DNA from: Anaerolineales bacterium
GTDB taxonomy: Bacteria > Chloroflexota > Anaerolineae > 4572-78 > J111
Assembly (NCBI GenBank): GCA_015075405.1
Contig: JABTUK010000003.1
Coordinates: 62,001 to 126,000, forward strand
Direction of reading: 5' to 3'
DNA length: 64,000 bases
Positions 1-8,199 of this stretch are shown here, piece by piece (the first letter of the stretch is position 1; the number at the start of each line of letters is the position of its first letter). Below the pieces are notes generated by a model. The model made no database searches. It saw only the letters and a list, made by a program, of their open reading frames with translations, and was not told the origin of the DNA. The position numbers and the translations under genes were made by a program.

Positions 1-110
1 AATACTGGCTCAACGTGGAGTTGTATCACCCCGACACCGGCCTGCCGCTGTCCCGCCTCGATGGGGCAGACCCGGTGGTGACGCTTGGTTCGGTGCTGGT
101 TAAAGGCTAA
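1..110 (+). CDS. C-terminal fragment of a GT-C-like membrane protein (5' end outside window)
   Basis: An open frame enters the window at base 3 and ends at TAA 108-110, giving 35 residues that end in VTLGSVLVKG. The stretch YHPDTGLPLSRLDG resembles the tail of the beta-sandwich module that closes the three GT-C-like membrane proteins of this window (for example the -YPVTGDRLPV- ending of the gene at 1951). By that resemblance the gene is probably another polytopic glycosyltransferase-like or DUF2079/DUF2142-like protein. Only the tail is visible, so the family call is an inference. The stop codon overlaps the start of a hairpin repeat. Confidence 0.6.
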   Translation, partial: YWLNVELYHPDTGLPLSRLDGADPVVTLGSVLVKG

Positions 111-235
111 GGCTCAGTAGATCCAATTTTCGAGGAGTGAGGCACGCCCACGTGCTGAACGGAGTCGCACGTGGGCGTGCTGTCTCCTCAAATTTGGATC
201 CACTGAGGCTGAGAAAGAAACTCAGCCTCAGCCTT
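106..235. repeat. Hairpin repeat family, copy 1 (core 113-207) with CTCAGCC repeats
   Basis: The core 113-207 is a near-perfect palindrome. Outer arms are CTCAGTaGATCCAATTTTC and its partner ending GGATCCACTGAG at 207. An AGGAG/CTCCT segment follows, then an inner stem GCACGCCCACGTGC with its exact complement. The flanks 106-117 and 207-240 add GGCTAAGGCTCAG / CTCAGCCTTAGCC repeats, so the structure starts on the stop codon of the upstream gene. There is no T-tract, so it is not a canonical terminator. Related copies lie at 22193-22288 (inverted) and 62499-62592. Confidence 0.9.
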
Positions 236-277
236 AGCCTTGGGGAGTGAGCAGCTACAAAATTGGAGTCCAAAAAA

Positions 278-306
278 TTAGGCAAAACTTTTGATAATGG
301 TATAAT
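278..306 (+). promoter_or_regulatory. Sigma-70-type promoter for a leaderless transcript
   Basis: A perfect -10 box TATAAT (301-306) lies 17 bp after a weak -35 box TTAGGC (278-283). The expected transcription start falls on or next to the A of the ATG at 313, and no Shine-Dalgarno sequence is present. This predicts a leaderless mRNA for the two-gene unit at 313-1847. Confidence 0.65.
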
Positions 307-312
307 CCGGCT

Positions 313-714
313 ATGATACAAAACAAACCGAGAATTGTTTCATTGCAGCCGATCGTCTTGGGCGACAACCGCCGGGTGACGATGGAATTGGTGGTTGAAA
401 ACCTGCCGGCGGTTTTTGCCAACGTGGCCTTTACTATGCCCGATAGGCTTGATACACCGCCTACCAAACCACCCAAGCCCGCTGCCGACGTTCCCAGTCC
501 TTATCCTAATCTTGAACTCAGCATCCTCAACCGTCACCGCCAGCAAGTTGCCAGCCTTTTTATTGTCGAGCACAAGGAAGAATTTACGGCACTAACTATG
601 CACTTGCGCCAGCCAGACCCCCAGGAAGATTATACGGCCCGCGCCGAGATGACCTACCAGGACGAAGTTTTAGATGTGGTTGAAACTTCGTTTAGGCTGC
701 GCCAGGCCAATTGA
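313..714 (+). CDS. Hypothetical protein, coupled to M50 protease
   Basis: This encodes 133 residues with no signal peptide, no membrane segment and no domain I recognise. The composition suggests a soluble beta-rich protein: alternating hydrophobics near residues 8-38, a Pro-rich stretch around 48-65, then a second beta-like half ending in FRLRQAN. The start follows directly from the -10 box six bases upstream. The stop overlaps a possible TTG start (711) of the next gene and lies three bases before that gene's ATG at 717, so the two are probably translationally coupled. A partner or regulator of the membrane protease is possible but unproven. Confidence 0.7.
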   Translation: MIQNKPRIVSLQPIVLGDNRRVTMELVVENLPAVFANVAFTMPDRLDTPPTKPPKPAADVPSPYPNLELSILNRHRQQVASLFIVEHKEEFTALTMHLRQPDPQEDYTARAEMTYQDEVLDVVETSFRLRQAN

Positions 715-716
715 GT

Positions 717-1847
717 ATGGAAACCCTGTTCCCCTTTCTGCATTGGACCAATCTGCTGATTATCCCCGGTTTATTATTGGGCTACACCGTCCATGAATTG
801 GGGCACGCGCTGACCGCCTATTTCTTGGGGGACTTCTCTCAGGTTGAGCGCGGCAAGATTACCCTGAATCCCCTTGTTCATGTCTCCTGGGCTGGGATGG
901 TCGCTTTTTTGGTATTTGGCCTGGACTGGGCCGGGTTTATTGCCTTTTTGTTCTTTAGCCTGGGCTGGCCCAAGCCCCTGCGCGTCAATCCCCAAAATTT
1001 CAAGCGCGGCTACCTGGATGTGTGCCTGGTAGCCCTCTCCGGCCCCGCCGCCAGCCTGACCTTTGGGTTGGCCGGGCTAATGTTGACTCTCGTCATCGCG
1101 GCAACATTAGTCTATACCAGCGGGGTCAGCACTGATCAGGTTTATCCTTTTCTCTTCCGGGTAGACAACACCCTCCCCTCCACTCTGGATGCCCAGGCTC
1201 TATCCATCGCCTTTACCGGTTATATCGGCGTGACCAGTTTATGGCTGACCGCTATCAGTCTAATCCCTTTGCCCGGCCTGGATGGTTTTGCCGCTCTGGT
1301 TAGTCTGATTACTTTTCTGCGCGAGCGAAAGCGCAAGGCTCAACCGCGCCAGCCGGCGCCGGCCCAGCATCCGCTCATGCTGCTCAATCAGTATCATCGC
1401 CGCAACAATGCCGCCGATATTCACTTCAAAGCCGGGGCCGAGTACCACGAAGCCCAGCAGTATGAGGATGCCATAGCCCGCTACCAGCAAGCTATCCGCA
1501 ACGACTCCAACTTTGGCCCGGCCTATATCAACTTGGGCCTGGCCCATCTGGCCCAGGGCAATCGCCAGCGAGCCATCCAGTCCTTCCGCGGGGCGGTCCA
1601 ACGGGCCGACGACAAAAAATCACAAGAGACGGCCTGGCAGCAGTTACACGAATTGAGCGAAATCTCCCCCACAAACCCGGAAACGGCCAAGGAAAGCATG
1701 GTAGAAATGGGCGCGGCCCCCTGGACCGATACCCAACCGCGCCCCAATTGGGTTCACCTGGGGCTGGGGAGCGCGGCCTTGTTTGTCTGCGCCCTTTTGC
1801 TATATGGTTATCTTGTTACCCAACTCCTGGGGCTGCTGAAAGCCTAA
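717..1847 (+). CDS. M50 (site-2 protease-like) membrane metalloprotease with TPR domain
   Basis: This 376-residue protein looks like an intramembrane zinc protease. The N-terminal half is polytopic and carries HELGH at about residues 26-30, the zinc-binding motif of family M50, inside the first helix. The second signature, a Leu-Pro-Gly-Leu-Asp-Gly segment supplying the third ligand, lies near residue 187. After a basic linker come one or two TPR-like repeats (about 230-300; QQYEDAIARYQQAI, then AYINLGLAHLAQG), and a final TM helix lies at about 350-372. TPR-bearing M50 proteins are known, but the substrate here is unknown. Start: ATG 717; an in-frame TTG at 711 overlaps the upstream stop and is an alternative. 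Confidence 0.88.
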   Translation: METLFPFLHWTNLLIIPGLLLGYTVHELGHALTAYFLGDFSQVERGKITLNPLVHVSWAGMVAFLVFGLDWAGFIAFLFFSLGWPKPLRVNPQNFKRGYLDVCLVALSGPAASLTFGLAGLMLTLVIAATLVYTSGVSTDQVYPFLFRVDNTLPSTLDAQALSIAFTGYIGVTSLWLTAISLIPLPGLDGFAALVSLITFLRERKRKAQPRQPAPAQHPLMLLNQYHRRNNAADIHFKAGAEYHEAQQYEDAIARYQQAIRNDSNFGPAYINLGLAHLAQGNRQRAIQSFRGAVQRADDKKSQETAWQQLHELSEISPTNPETAKESMVEMGAAPWTDTQPRPNWVHLGLGSAALFVCALLLYGYLVTQLLGLLKA

Positions 1848-1851
1848 ATAA

Positions 1852-1940
1852 TTGTGAATAGTCAATTGTCAATTGTGAATTGTTAATCAAAAGATCCCCA
1901 TTAATCATTCGCCATTCACCATTCGCCATTCACCATTGTT
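1852..1940. repeat. Heptamer short tandem repeats in intergenic space
   Basis: The spacer is made almost entirely of degenerate 7-bp units: AATTGTGA/GTCAATT types in the left half, then CATTCGC-CATTCAC units repeated about four times up to the next gene. The AATTGTGAATT and AATTGACA-like units are partly self-complementary. Related units recur at 31040-31125, 33292-33348, 46290-46330 and 47945-48025. Confidence 0.85.
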
Positions 1941-1950
1941 ATGTTTCACA

Positions 1951-4422
1951 ATGAAAAACCGCCCTGCCCCCCTCATCTCCACTCTGCTTATTTTGGCAAT
2001 AGCCGGCTACGCAGCTTTTTTTAGCGCGCAGCTCTTGTTGCATTACTACTCTTTCGGCTCGCGCTCGCTGGATTTGGGTAATATGGACCAGGCTATCTGG
2101 AACACCTTGCATGGCCGGCCTTTTCATCAAACCAACCAGCCGGGAGCAACCAACCGCCTCAGCCTGCACGTCGAACCGATTTTACTGCCAATTTCGCTGC
2201 TTTACCTCATTTACAGCGGCCCCGAAATCCTCTTTGTGTTTCAAAGTATCGTTGTGGCTTTGGGCGCAATTCCCGTATTCGCCCTGGCCCGCTTCAAACT
2301 TCATAATGACGGCCTGGCCCTTATTTTTGCCCTGGTTTACCTGATGTTCCCGGCCATCCAGGGGGCCACGCTGCTCGACTTTCACGCGGTGACCCTGGCC
2401 CCTACCTTTTTGCTGGCCGCTTTTTACACCCTCGAAACCCGGCGGCCCGGCCTGTTTGCCCTGTTTGCCATCCTGGCTGCTGCCTGCAAAGAAGATATGA
2501 CCTTATTGGTCATGATGTTGGGTTTTTACGCCCTGTTTATCAACCGGCAGTATCGTCTGGGCCTGCTGACCATTGCCCTGTCCGCTCTCTGGGCGTTTGT
2601 GGCCGTTTTTGTCATTCCCCCGGCCTTTGCCGGCAGCGAAAATATTCATTGGAATCGTTACGGCCACCTGGGAGACAGCCCGCTCAATATTGTCTTAAAT
2701 TTTTTCCTCCAGCCACAGCTTGTCCTGAGTCACCTGCAAAAAGTACAGGCCCTTGACTACCTGTGCCTGCTGCTGACCCCCACCGCCTTCACCGCGCTGC
2801 TCAACCCCGTGACCCTGCTGCTGGCCCTGCCCTCGCTGGGCATCAACCTGCTCAGCAATTTCCCACCCATGCAGCGCGCCAACAGCCTCATTTACGCCGC
2901 GCCGATTGTGCCTGCCGTGATAATTAGCAGTATTTATGGAGTCGCCAACATTAAACGAATGGGCGAATGGCGAAGGGCGAAGGGAATGTTCTCACGCCTC
3001 ACGCTTCACGCTTCACGCACCACGCACCACGCACCACGCACCACGTTGCTTTTCAACAGCTTTGTCGGTATCATCATTCTCGCAGCTTCGCTTGGCTACC
3101 ACTTTTTCTACGGCTACTTGCCCTGGGGCGGGGAGTTTCGGGGGTGGGAAGAAGTGACGGACCATCACCGCCGGGCCGAGCGGATTTTTGCCCAAATCCC
3201 GCCCGAAGCCGCCCTGTCGGCCCACGACCGGCTGAATCCCCACGTGAGCCAGCGGGAAACGCTCTACATTTTTGACCGCCTCGAAGACGCCGATCATATT
3301 GTGCTGGATATAACCGAAGACTCCTGGCCGCTGCACCCGGTCGAACTACGGCATCAAGTTGATCAATTTTTGGAGGGTGGCTTTGGGGTGGTAGATGCTT
3401 TTGATGGTTATCTGCTGCTGGCCAAAAACCGGCCCGATCTGCCCACAACATTACCTGACCCCTTCTTTGATTTCGCCCGCGTGGCCGATCCGGCGGCTTT
3501 TCAGCCCCAGTTCCCGGTGGCCGTGACGTTTGACGACAAATTAAAATTGTTGGGCTATGATCTCGATTACGGCGCGCACGAGGAGCGTTTGCCGGTGGTA
3601 ACATTGTATTGGCAGGCGTTGGCGCCGCTGGAGCAAAACTACCGGCTCTGGCCTTTTTTTATAGATCGCCAGGGCAAGCTGATCGAAGATACCAGCCAAC
3701 GCCCGCTGGTGGCTACCTTGTGGTACCCCACCTCGCGCTGGTCGCCCGATGAAGTAATTCTGACTCGCACCCTGCCCTGGGACTTAGGCGATGAGTTCAC
3801 CCTGGCTGTCGGCGTGGCTGAGGATGCGGGAGGCGAGGAGGCGAAGACAAGCCGAGGCTGGGCCGACATGGCGCAAAGGCTACCAATTACTGAAGTTGAC
3901 GAGGGACTTTATCTATTTGAAAACAAAACCTGGGCCAGATTGGGTACGTTTCAGCGCACCGGGCGTGACAGCTATGCCCCGGTGGTCCCCGCTTCACCGC
4001 CGCGGTTGCAGCCTCGACAGGTTGAATTTTGGCATCTCATTCAACTGCAAGGCGTTGATCTGCCCACCTCCTCCCTTCGCCCCGGCGACTCGCTGCCTTT
4101 CACCCTCGTTTGGCAGAGCACTGCCCCCCTCACCGTTGACCTGACTACCTTTGTTCATCTGCTGGATCAAAACGGCCAGGTGGTGGTTCAACTGGATTGG
4201 ACTCCCCAGGACAGCCTGGGCTACTTGCCCACTACTGCCTGGCAGCCCCATCGCCCCGTGGTTGACCGGCAAGTTCTATCGCTGCCCGCCGAGATTGCCC
4301 CCGGCGAATATCGGCTGGTGGTCGGCTGGTATTATCCGGTCACCGGCGACCGGCTGCCGGTGACGGCCGGTGGGAGTGGGGATTCGGTGGAGGTGGGGGT
4401 AATTTACCTTACCTTATTTTGA
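1951..4422 (+). CDS. DUF2079 family polytopic membrane protein
   Basis: The product has 823 residues. The N-terminal 480 or so contain many TM helices and the pattern typical of DUF2079: a first-loop motif with LGNMDQAIWN and GRPF at about 45-65, then LHVEPILLPI. This family resembles GT-C glycosyltransferases, but no activity is established. The C-terminal third (about 520-823) is extracytoplasmic and holds two beta-sandwich modules (LLGYDL..., TLYWQALAP, then WHLIQLQGVDL and FVHLLDQNG) shared with the proteins at 43781 and 46327. A heptamer-repeat insertion is translated at about residues 338-365. The ATG at 1951 is chosen; an in-frame TTG at 1936 lies inside the upstream repeat. Confidence 0.85.
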   Translation: MKNRPAPLISTLLILAIAGYAAFFSAQLLLHYYSFGSRSLDLGNMDQAIWNTLHGRPFHQTNQPGATNRLSLHVEPILLPISLLYLIYSGPEILFVFQSIVVALGAIPVFALARFKLHNDGLALIFALVYLMFPAIQGATLLDFHAVTLAPTFLLAAFYTLETRRPGLFALFAILAAACKEDMTLLVMMLGFYALFINRQYRLGLLTIALSALWAFVAVFVIPPAFAGSENIHWNRYGHLGDSPLNIVLNFFLQPQLVLSHLQKVQALDYLCLLLTPTAFTALLNPVTLLLALPSLGINLLSNFPPMQRANSLIYAAPIVPAVIISSIYGVANIKRMGEWRRAKGMFSRLTLHASRTTHHAPRTTLLFNSFVGIIILAASLGYHFFYGYLPWGGEFRGWEEVTDHHRRAERIFAQIPPEAALSAHDRLNPHVSQRETLYIFDRLEDADHIVLDITEDSWPLHPVELRHQVDQFLEGGFGVVDAFDGYLLLAKNRPDLPTTLPDPFFDFARVADPAAFQPQFPVAVTFDDKLKLLGYDLDYGAHEERLPVVTLYWQALAPLEQNYRLWPFFIDRQGKLIEDTSQRPLVATLWYPTSRWSPDEVILTRTLPWDLGDEFTLAVGVAEDAGGEEAKTSRGWADMAQRLPITEVDEGLYLFENKTWARLGTFQRTGRDSYAPVVPASPPRLQPRQVEFWHLIQLQGVDLPTSSLRPGDSLPFTLVWQSTAPLTVDLTTFVHLLDQNGQVVVQLDWTPQDSLGYLPTTAWQPHRPVVDRQVLSLPAEIAPGEYRLVVGWYYPVTGDRLPVTAGGSGDSVEVGVIYLTLF
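2963..3046. repeat. In-frame heptamer repeats inside the DUF2079 gene
   Basis: GGGCGAATGGCGAAGGGCGAA units are followed by repeats of ACGCTTC and CACCACG/GCACCAC (four units) between two hydrophobic segments. They are translated as a basic His/Thr-rich loop (TLHASRTTHHAPRTT) that looks unlike the surrounding membrane protein, and the reading frame is kept. Confidence 0.85.
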
Positions 4423-4653
4423 CTGATTTGATGAGAGATTTTCAAATGCGTGAAGGTGGGCTTGAAACCCAACCCAAACCGTTCTCATGGCGGAGTGATC
4501 GTTATCTCTCCGCTTTTTCACTGATAGGCGCGGTTGTTTTTTACAGGGGTAGGAGTAGGCAGCAAAATTGAGGGGTAGGGCATCACCTTCCCGCCGGAGG
4601 TCGGCCAAGAATAAGTAATTGGGGCCGGGCATCTACCGCCTGACGAAATGGGT

Positions 4654-4680
4654 GTTGGGTTGAACGCAGTGAAACCCAAC
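4654..4680. repeat. Small palindrome in a 480-bp intergenic region
   Basis: The gap 4423-4906 contains no convincing gene. It holds the palindrome GTTGGGTT-(11 nt)-AACCCAAC, with a partial cousin at 4459-4476 (GGGCTTGAAACCCAACCC). A GGAGTGAT/ATCTCTCCG stem at about 4492-4518 is followed by a T-rich stretch and may act as a weak terminator for the DUF2079 gene. Confidence 0.6.
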
Positions 4681-4841
4681 TTACGCACTTATCTTACGGT
4701 TACACGGGGGAAGGGTATGAGGGTTACATTAACTTGCTCCATCTCCGGGCGAGGTGGTACTTAGCTTATCCTACCCCAACCTGACTCCTTTGAGCATGTG
4801 CTCATTACCTGATGAAACTGTTCCCTGTCAAATCCAGGAGT

Positions 4842-4872
4842 TTGATTGCAAATATGGTTGTTGTGTTATAAT
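4842..4872 (+). promoter_or_regulatory. Probable promoter of the acyl-CoA synthetase gene
   Basis: A perfect TATAAT (4867-4872) is preceded by TTGATT (4842-4847, 19-bp spacer) or TTGCAA (4846-4851, 15-bp spacer). A GAGAGGG ribosome-binding site lies just before the ATG at 4907. Confidence 0.6.
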
Positions 4873-4906
4873 ATGAAACGAAAGTGTTACCATCAAAGAG
4901 AGGGCT

Positions 4907-6598
4907 ATGTCAAAACCCTGGCTAAAATTTTACGATGCTGAAGTGCCGGCTGAGTTGGTCATTCCGCCCCTGACCATTCCCGACTTACTGCGCCAGGCCA
5001 CCCAAAACTACCCCAAGCACACCGCGACCATTTTTATGGGTGCGCGGCTCAATTATAACCAGTTGAAGCAGCAAGTTGATAGATTGGCGGCGGCGCTGTA
5101 CGCCCTGGGCATTCGCAAAGGCGACCGGGTGGCGATTATGCTGCCCAACTGCCCCCAAACGATTATAGCCTATTACGCCACCCTTTCGCTGGGCGCGGTG
5201 ACAGTCATGACCAACCCGCTTTATGTGGAGCGCGAGTTGGAATTTCAGTGGGGCAACTCCGGCGCGAAGGCAGTCATCGGCCTGGATATTTTTTGGCCGC
5301 GCATTGAAGCGGTCAGACCCAAATTACCCCTGGAACATGTCATTTTGACCGGCATCCAGGATTATATGCCCCTGGCTAAAAAATTATTGGCCCCCCTGGA
5401 ACTGCGCCGCCAGGGCAAATGGGTTGACGTAGCCTATGCCGACACCGTTCACGCTTTCAAAAAACTGATTGACCAGAAACATCCCGCGCCCCCGCCAATT
5501 GACCTTGCGCCGACCGACCTGGCCTGCTTGCAGTACACCGGCGGCACTACCGGCCTGCCCAAAGGGGCTATGCTCAGCCACCGCAATCTCGTCGCCAGCC
5601 TGACCCAAATCAGAACCTTTCTGTTGTACGACCACGGCGAAGCCCAGGACATCGGCCTGGGCATTATGCCCTTTTTCCACGTTTACGGCATGAACGGCTT
5701 GATGAATTTGGGCATCCACCTGGCGGCAACGCTGGTGCTCATTCTTCAGCCCAATATCAAAGCCATTGTGGATGCGATTGTGGCCGAGCGGCCCACTTTT
5801 TTCACCGGCATCCCCTCGCTGTTTGTGGCTCTCAATACGTATCATAACATTGACAAAGTTGACCTGACCTCCATCAAGGCGGTTTTCAGCGGGGCCGCGC
5901 CCCTGCCGGTCGAGGTGATGGAAAAATTTGAAGCTCGCACCGGCGTGCGCATTGCCGAAGCCTATGGCATGACCGAGGCCTCCTCGGTGACGCACGTCAA
6001 CCCGCTCAAAGGGCAGCGCAAATTTGGTAGTATGGGTGTGCCCATCATCGGCACCGACGCTAAAATTGTAAACGTTGACGATCATACCCAAGAATTGCCT
6101 CAGGGCGAAGTGGGCGAATTGATGGTTAAAGGGCCACAGGTGATGCAGGGCTATTGGAACGCGCCCGCCGAAACTGCCAACGCCCTGCACGATGGCTGGC
6201 TGCGCACCGGCGACATCGCCCGCATGGACGAAGACGGCTATTTTTACATTGTTGACCGTAAAAAAGATATGATCCTCAGCGCCGGCTTTAATGTTTACCC
6301 GCGCGAGGTTGAAGAAGTGCTGTACCAACACCCCAAAGTTTTGGAGGCGGCGGTCATCGGCCTGCCCGATGACATGCGCGGTGAAAAAATTACGGCCTAT
6401 CTGGTCCTCAAACCCGGCGAAACCGCCACCGCCGCCGAAATTCGCACTTTTTGCCGGGAGCGGCTGGCCCCATACAAACAGCCCCGTACCATCATCTTCC
6501 GCGAGAGCCTGCCCAAAATGCTGACCGGCAAAGTGCTCCGCCGCCAGTTGCGCGAAGAAGCCCTGGCCGAGTTGGAACAAAACGGCGGTGAGGCTTAG
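4907..6598 (+). CDS. Long-chain fatty acid-CoA ligase (AMP-forming), FadD-like
   Basis: This 563-residue protein belongs to the ANL adenylating superfamily, which activates a carboxylate to an acyl-adenylate and then to the CoA thioester. The P-loop-like motif YTGGTTGLPKGAMLSH is at about residues 210-225, the second core motif (EAYGMTEASS) near 352, the hinge region with GWLRTGDIARMDEDGY near 430, and the catalytic C-terminal lysine motif LPKMLTGKVLRR near 540. The length and the early PNCPQTIIAYYA segment fit FadD-type long-chain ligases; the exact chain length cannot be read from sequence. It is a stand-alone gene with its own promoter and is followed by repeats. Confidence 0.9.
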   Translation: MSKPWLKFYDAEVPAELVIPPLTIPDLLRQATQNYPKHTATIFMGARLNYNQLKQQVDRLAAALYALGIRKGDRVAIMLPNCPQTIIAYYATLSLGAVTVMTNPLYVERELEFQWGNSGAKAVIGLDIFWPRIEAVRPKLPLEHVILTGIQDYMPLAKKLLAPLELRRQGKWVDVAYADTVHAFKKLIDQKHPAPPPIDLAPTDLACLQYTGGTTGLPKGAMLSHRNLVASLTQIRTFLLYDHGEAQDIGLGIMPFFHVYGMNGLMNLGIHLAATLVLILQPNIKAIVDAIVAERPTFFTGIPSLFVALNTYHNIDKVDLTSIKAVFSGAAPLPVEVMEKFEARTGVRIAEAYGMTEASSVTHVNPLKGQRKFGSMGVPIIGTDAKIVNVDDHTQELPQGEVGELMVKGPQVMQGYWNAPAETANALHDGWLRTGDIARMDEDGYFYIVDRKKDMILSAGFNVYPREVEEVLYQHPKVLEAAVIGLPDDMRGEKITAYLVLKPGETATAAEIRTFCRERLAPYKQPRTIIFRESLPKMLTGKVLRRQLREEALAELEQNGGEA

Positions 6599-6631
6599 TT
6601 CGCAATCGGCCCTCCCTTGATTATAAAGAGG

Positions 6632-6705
6632 CGATGACTCGTGAGGCGAGGAGGTGAAGCCCTTCGCCTCCTCGCGTCCTCGCCTCATGTCTCCTCGCCT
6701 CCTTT
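6632..6705. repeat. GAGGCGAGGAGG-type tandem repeats forming a hairpin
   Basis: GTGAGGCGAGGAGG on the left faces CCTCCTCGC-GTCCTCGCCTCATG-TCTCCTCGCC on the right around a CGCCTC core, giving a strong imperfect stem. It sits between fadD and xdhC without a T-tract. The rest of the 6599-6780 gap shows nothing else beyond a weak GAGGAG ribosome-binding site before 6781. Confidence 0.75.
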
Positions 6706-6780
6706 TCATTCTTGGCATAAATCAAAAAATCTGGATAATATTGTTTATCAGCTTTAAAACTTAAAGTCGAGGAGCTTTCG

Positions 6781-7095
6781 ATGAAAGAAATTCTGGCCGA
6801 TATCGAAGCCTGGCAAGCGCGCGGCGACAAAATCGCCCTGGCCACTGTGACCCAAACCTGGGGATCATCACCCCGCGCCCCCGGCTCGAAGATGGCGGTT
6901 AACCACAAAGGTGAAATGATTGGCTCGGTCAGCGGCGGCTGTGTCGAAGGCGCGGTGGTCGAAGAGGCCATGCGGGTGATCAAATCGGGCCGGCCCAAGC
7001 TGCTCCATTTTGGCGTGGCCGACGAGAACGCCTGGGAAGTCGGCCTGGCCTGCGGCGGCACAATTGAGGTGTTTGTCGAGCGGTTGGATTGGTAG
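6781..7095 (+). CDS. XdhC/CoxI family protein, N-terminal module
   Basis: The 104 residues match the first (XdhC/CoxI) domain of the XdhC family: a conserved TWGSSPRAPGSKMAV-like segment at about 25-40, GSVSGGCVEGAVVEEA at about 48-63, and the terminal ACGGTIEVFVE motif. XdhC proteins bind or help sulfurate the molybdenum cofactor before insertion into xanthine dehydrogenase-type enzymes. Most homologues carry a C-terminal Rossmann domain; here that domain is encoded by the next gene, so the family's two modules are split. No Mo-hydroxylase structural genes lie in the window. The ATG is preceded by GAGGAG. Confidence 0.85.
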   Translation: MKEILADIEAWQARGDKIALATVTQTWGSSPRAPGSKMAVNHKGEMIGSVSGGCVEGAVVEEAMRVIKSGRPKLLHFGVADENAWEVGLACGGTIEVFVERLDW

Positions 7096-7162
7096 ACAGT
7101 AGACAGTAGACGGTAGACGGGGAAAATTCCCCGGTCTCCGGTCTTCGGTCTCCGGTCTCGAT
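7095..7162. repeat. GTAGACA and GGTCTCC heptamer arrays between the two xdhC genes
   Basis: There are four GTAGACA/GTAGACG units followed by a GGGGAAAATTCCCC palindrome and then GGTCTCC/GGTCTTC units. The first family recurs at 54238-54306, the second at 12404-12440 and 24170-24237. Confidence 0.85.
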
Positions 7163-7181
7163 GAAACGAGTATTCGTGAAT

Positions 7182-7997
7182 ATGAATTTATTTCCATTAC
7201 TAAAAGAGTATCTCCAACAAGATCAAAGTGTGGCCCTGGCGGTGGTGGTGCGCGGGCCGGCGGAGTTGTTGGGCGTCAAGGCGCTGATTCCGGCCGAGGG
7301 CGAGCCGGTTGGCCCGCTGTTGGAAACGCCTCTGAGTGAAGCGGTGCTGCAAGAGGCGCAGCAGTTGATAGCCGAGCGAACTTCAGCCACCCGGCGTTAT
7401 CCCTACCCCCCTCCTGCCCTCCCCTTACAAGGGGGGGGAGAGGGGGGGGTTGAAATCTTTTTTGATGTGCATCGGCCTGCCCCGCGCTTGGTGATTGTGG
7501 GCGGGGTGCATATTGCCAGCGATTTGATCCACTTTGCCAAACCGCTGGGCTTTAGCACTTACATTGTAGACCCGCGCACGGCCTTTGCCTCGCCGGAACG
7601 CTTTCCCCACGCCGATCACCTGGTGCAGCAGTGGCCCGACGAAGCTCTGCCCGAAATTGGCCTGACCCGCGAAACCAGCATCGTTGTGGTCACGCACGAC
7701 CCCAAGCTGGATGACCCGGCGCTGCTGGTAGCCTTGCCCAGCCCGGCCGCCTACGTCGGCGCGTTGGGCAGCCCCAAAACCCACGCCCAGCGCGTCCAAC
7801 GGCTGCTAGAAAGCGGCCTGACCCAACAGCAAATTGATCGCCTCCACGCGCCGATTGGGTTGGACCTCGGCGGGCGGACTCCGGCGGAGATTGCGCTGAG
7901 TATCATGGCGGAGATTGTAGCGGTGCGGAACAGTTCAGATATTACTAAAACTTTGAGTTCTATGGAAGATGGCCCAAAAACCCCAGTTTTACCCTGA
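7182..7997 (+). CDS. XdhC family protein with Rossmann (XdhC_C) domain
   Basis: The product has 271 residues from the ATG at 7182; an in-frame ATG at 7161 lies in repeat sequence. The N-terminal 75 residues are a second XdhC/CoxI-like module (SVALAVVVRG). The C-terminal half is the Rossmann domain, with RLVIVGGVHIASDL at about 105-118 as the nucleotide-binding loop and conserved AYVGALGSPKTHAQR and PIGLDLGGRTPAEIALSIMAEI motifs near the end. The glycine loop reads G-G-V-H rather than the usual G-A-G-H. Between the modules about 16 residues rich in Pro and Gly (from 7404) are encoded by a palindromic repeat that is absent from ordinary family members. It likely acts in molybdenum cofactor handling with the gene at 6781. 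Confidence 0.85.
   Translation: MNLFPLLKEYLQQDQSVALAVVVRGPAELLGVKALIPAEGEPVGPLLETPLSEAVLQEAQQLIAERTSATRRYPYPPPALPLQGGGEGGVEIFFDVHRPAPRLVIVGGVHIASDLIHFAKPLGFSTYIVDPRTAFASPERFPHADHLVQQWPDEALPEIGLTRETSIVVVTHDPKLDDPALLVALPSPAAYVGALGSPKTHAQRVQRLLESGLTQQQIDRLHAPIGLDLGGRTPAEIALSIMAEIVAVRNSSDITKTLSSMEDGPKTPVLP
7404..7451. repeat. In-frame palindromic insertion in xdhC (C-rich/G-rich hairpin)
   Basis: TACCCCCCTCCTGCCCTCCCC is followed by TTACAA and then a G-run half that ends in GGGGGGGGTTG. The hairpin has the same layout as 22833-22881 in kdpA. It is 48 nt, encodes YPPPALPLQGGGEGG, and keeps the frame. Confidence 0.88.
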
Positions 7998-8199
7998 AGA
8001 GATAGAACGTCTCAGGCAAGCATGGCAGGAGATGATGCAGCGTCGCTCAGAGGGTATCGGAAGCGCATGGGGAGATCATTACAAATTGGTTGCTATTCTT
8101 CGTGATTGTGGCGTGGACGCTGAATTTGAAAGTAGCTCTCAGGTGGAAAACTATGTCGAACACGTTATCACCTATGGTGAAGCCCCCGATATCTATTGA
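7969..8199 (+). CDS. Small hypothetical protein
   Basis: 76 residues, acidic and soluble, with a helical N-terminus (EEIERLRQAWQEMMQRR) and no recognised domain. The start lies 29 bases inside the 3' end of xdhC in another frame, suggesting translational coupling or a wrong start. It is the first gene of an AT-richer island (about 8.0-9.8 kb). A real but uncharacterised gene is plausible. Confidence 0.5.
   Translation: MAQKPQFYPEEIERLRQAWQEMMQRRSEGIGSAWGDHYKLVAILRDCGVDAEFESSSQVENYVEHVITYGEAPDIY

Noticed and set aside
1852..1940. CRISPR-like array
   Set aside because: Units are 7 bp without spacers; they are tandem heptamers. No other CRISPR-like spacing was seen in the window.
5384..6718. 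Long minus-strand frame opposite the acyl-CoA synthetase gene
   Set aside because: It mirrors the high-GC coding strand; the composition is Gly/His/Gln-rich without domains, and the plus-strand gene has all ANL motifs.
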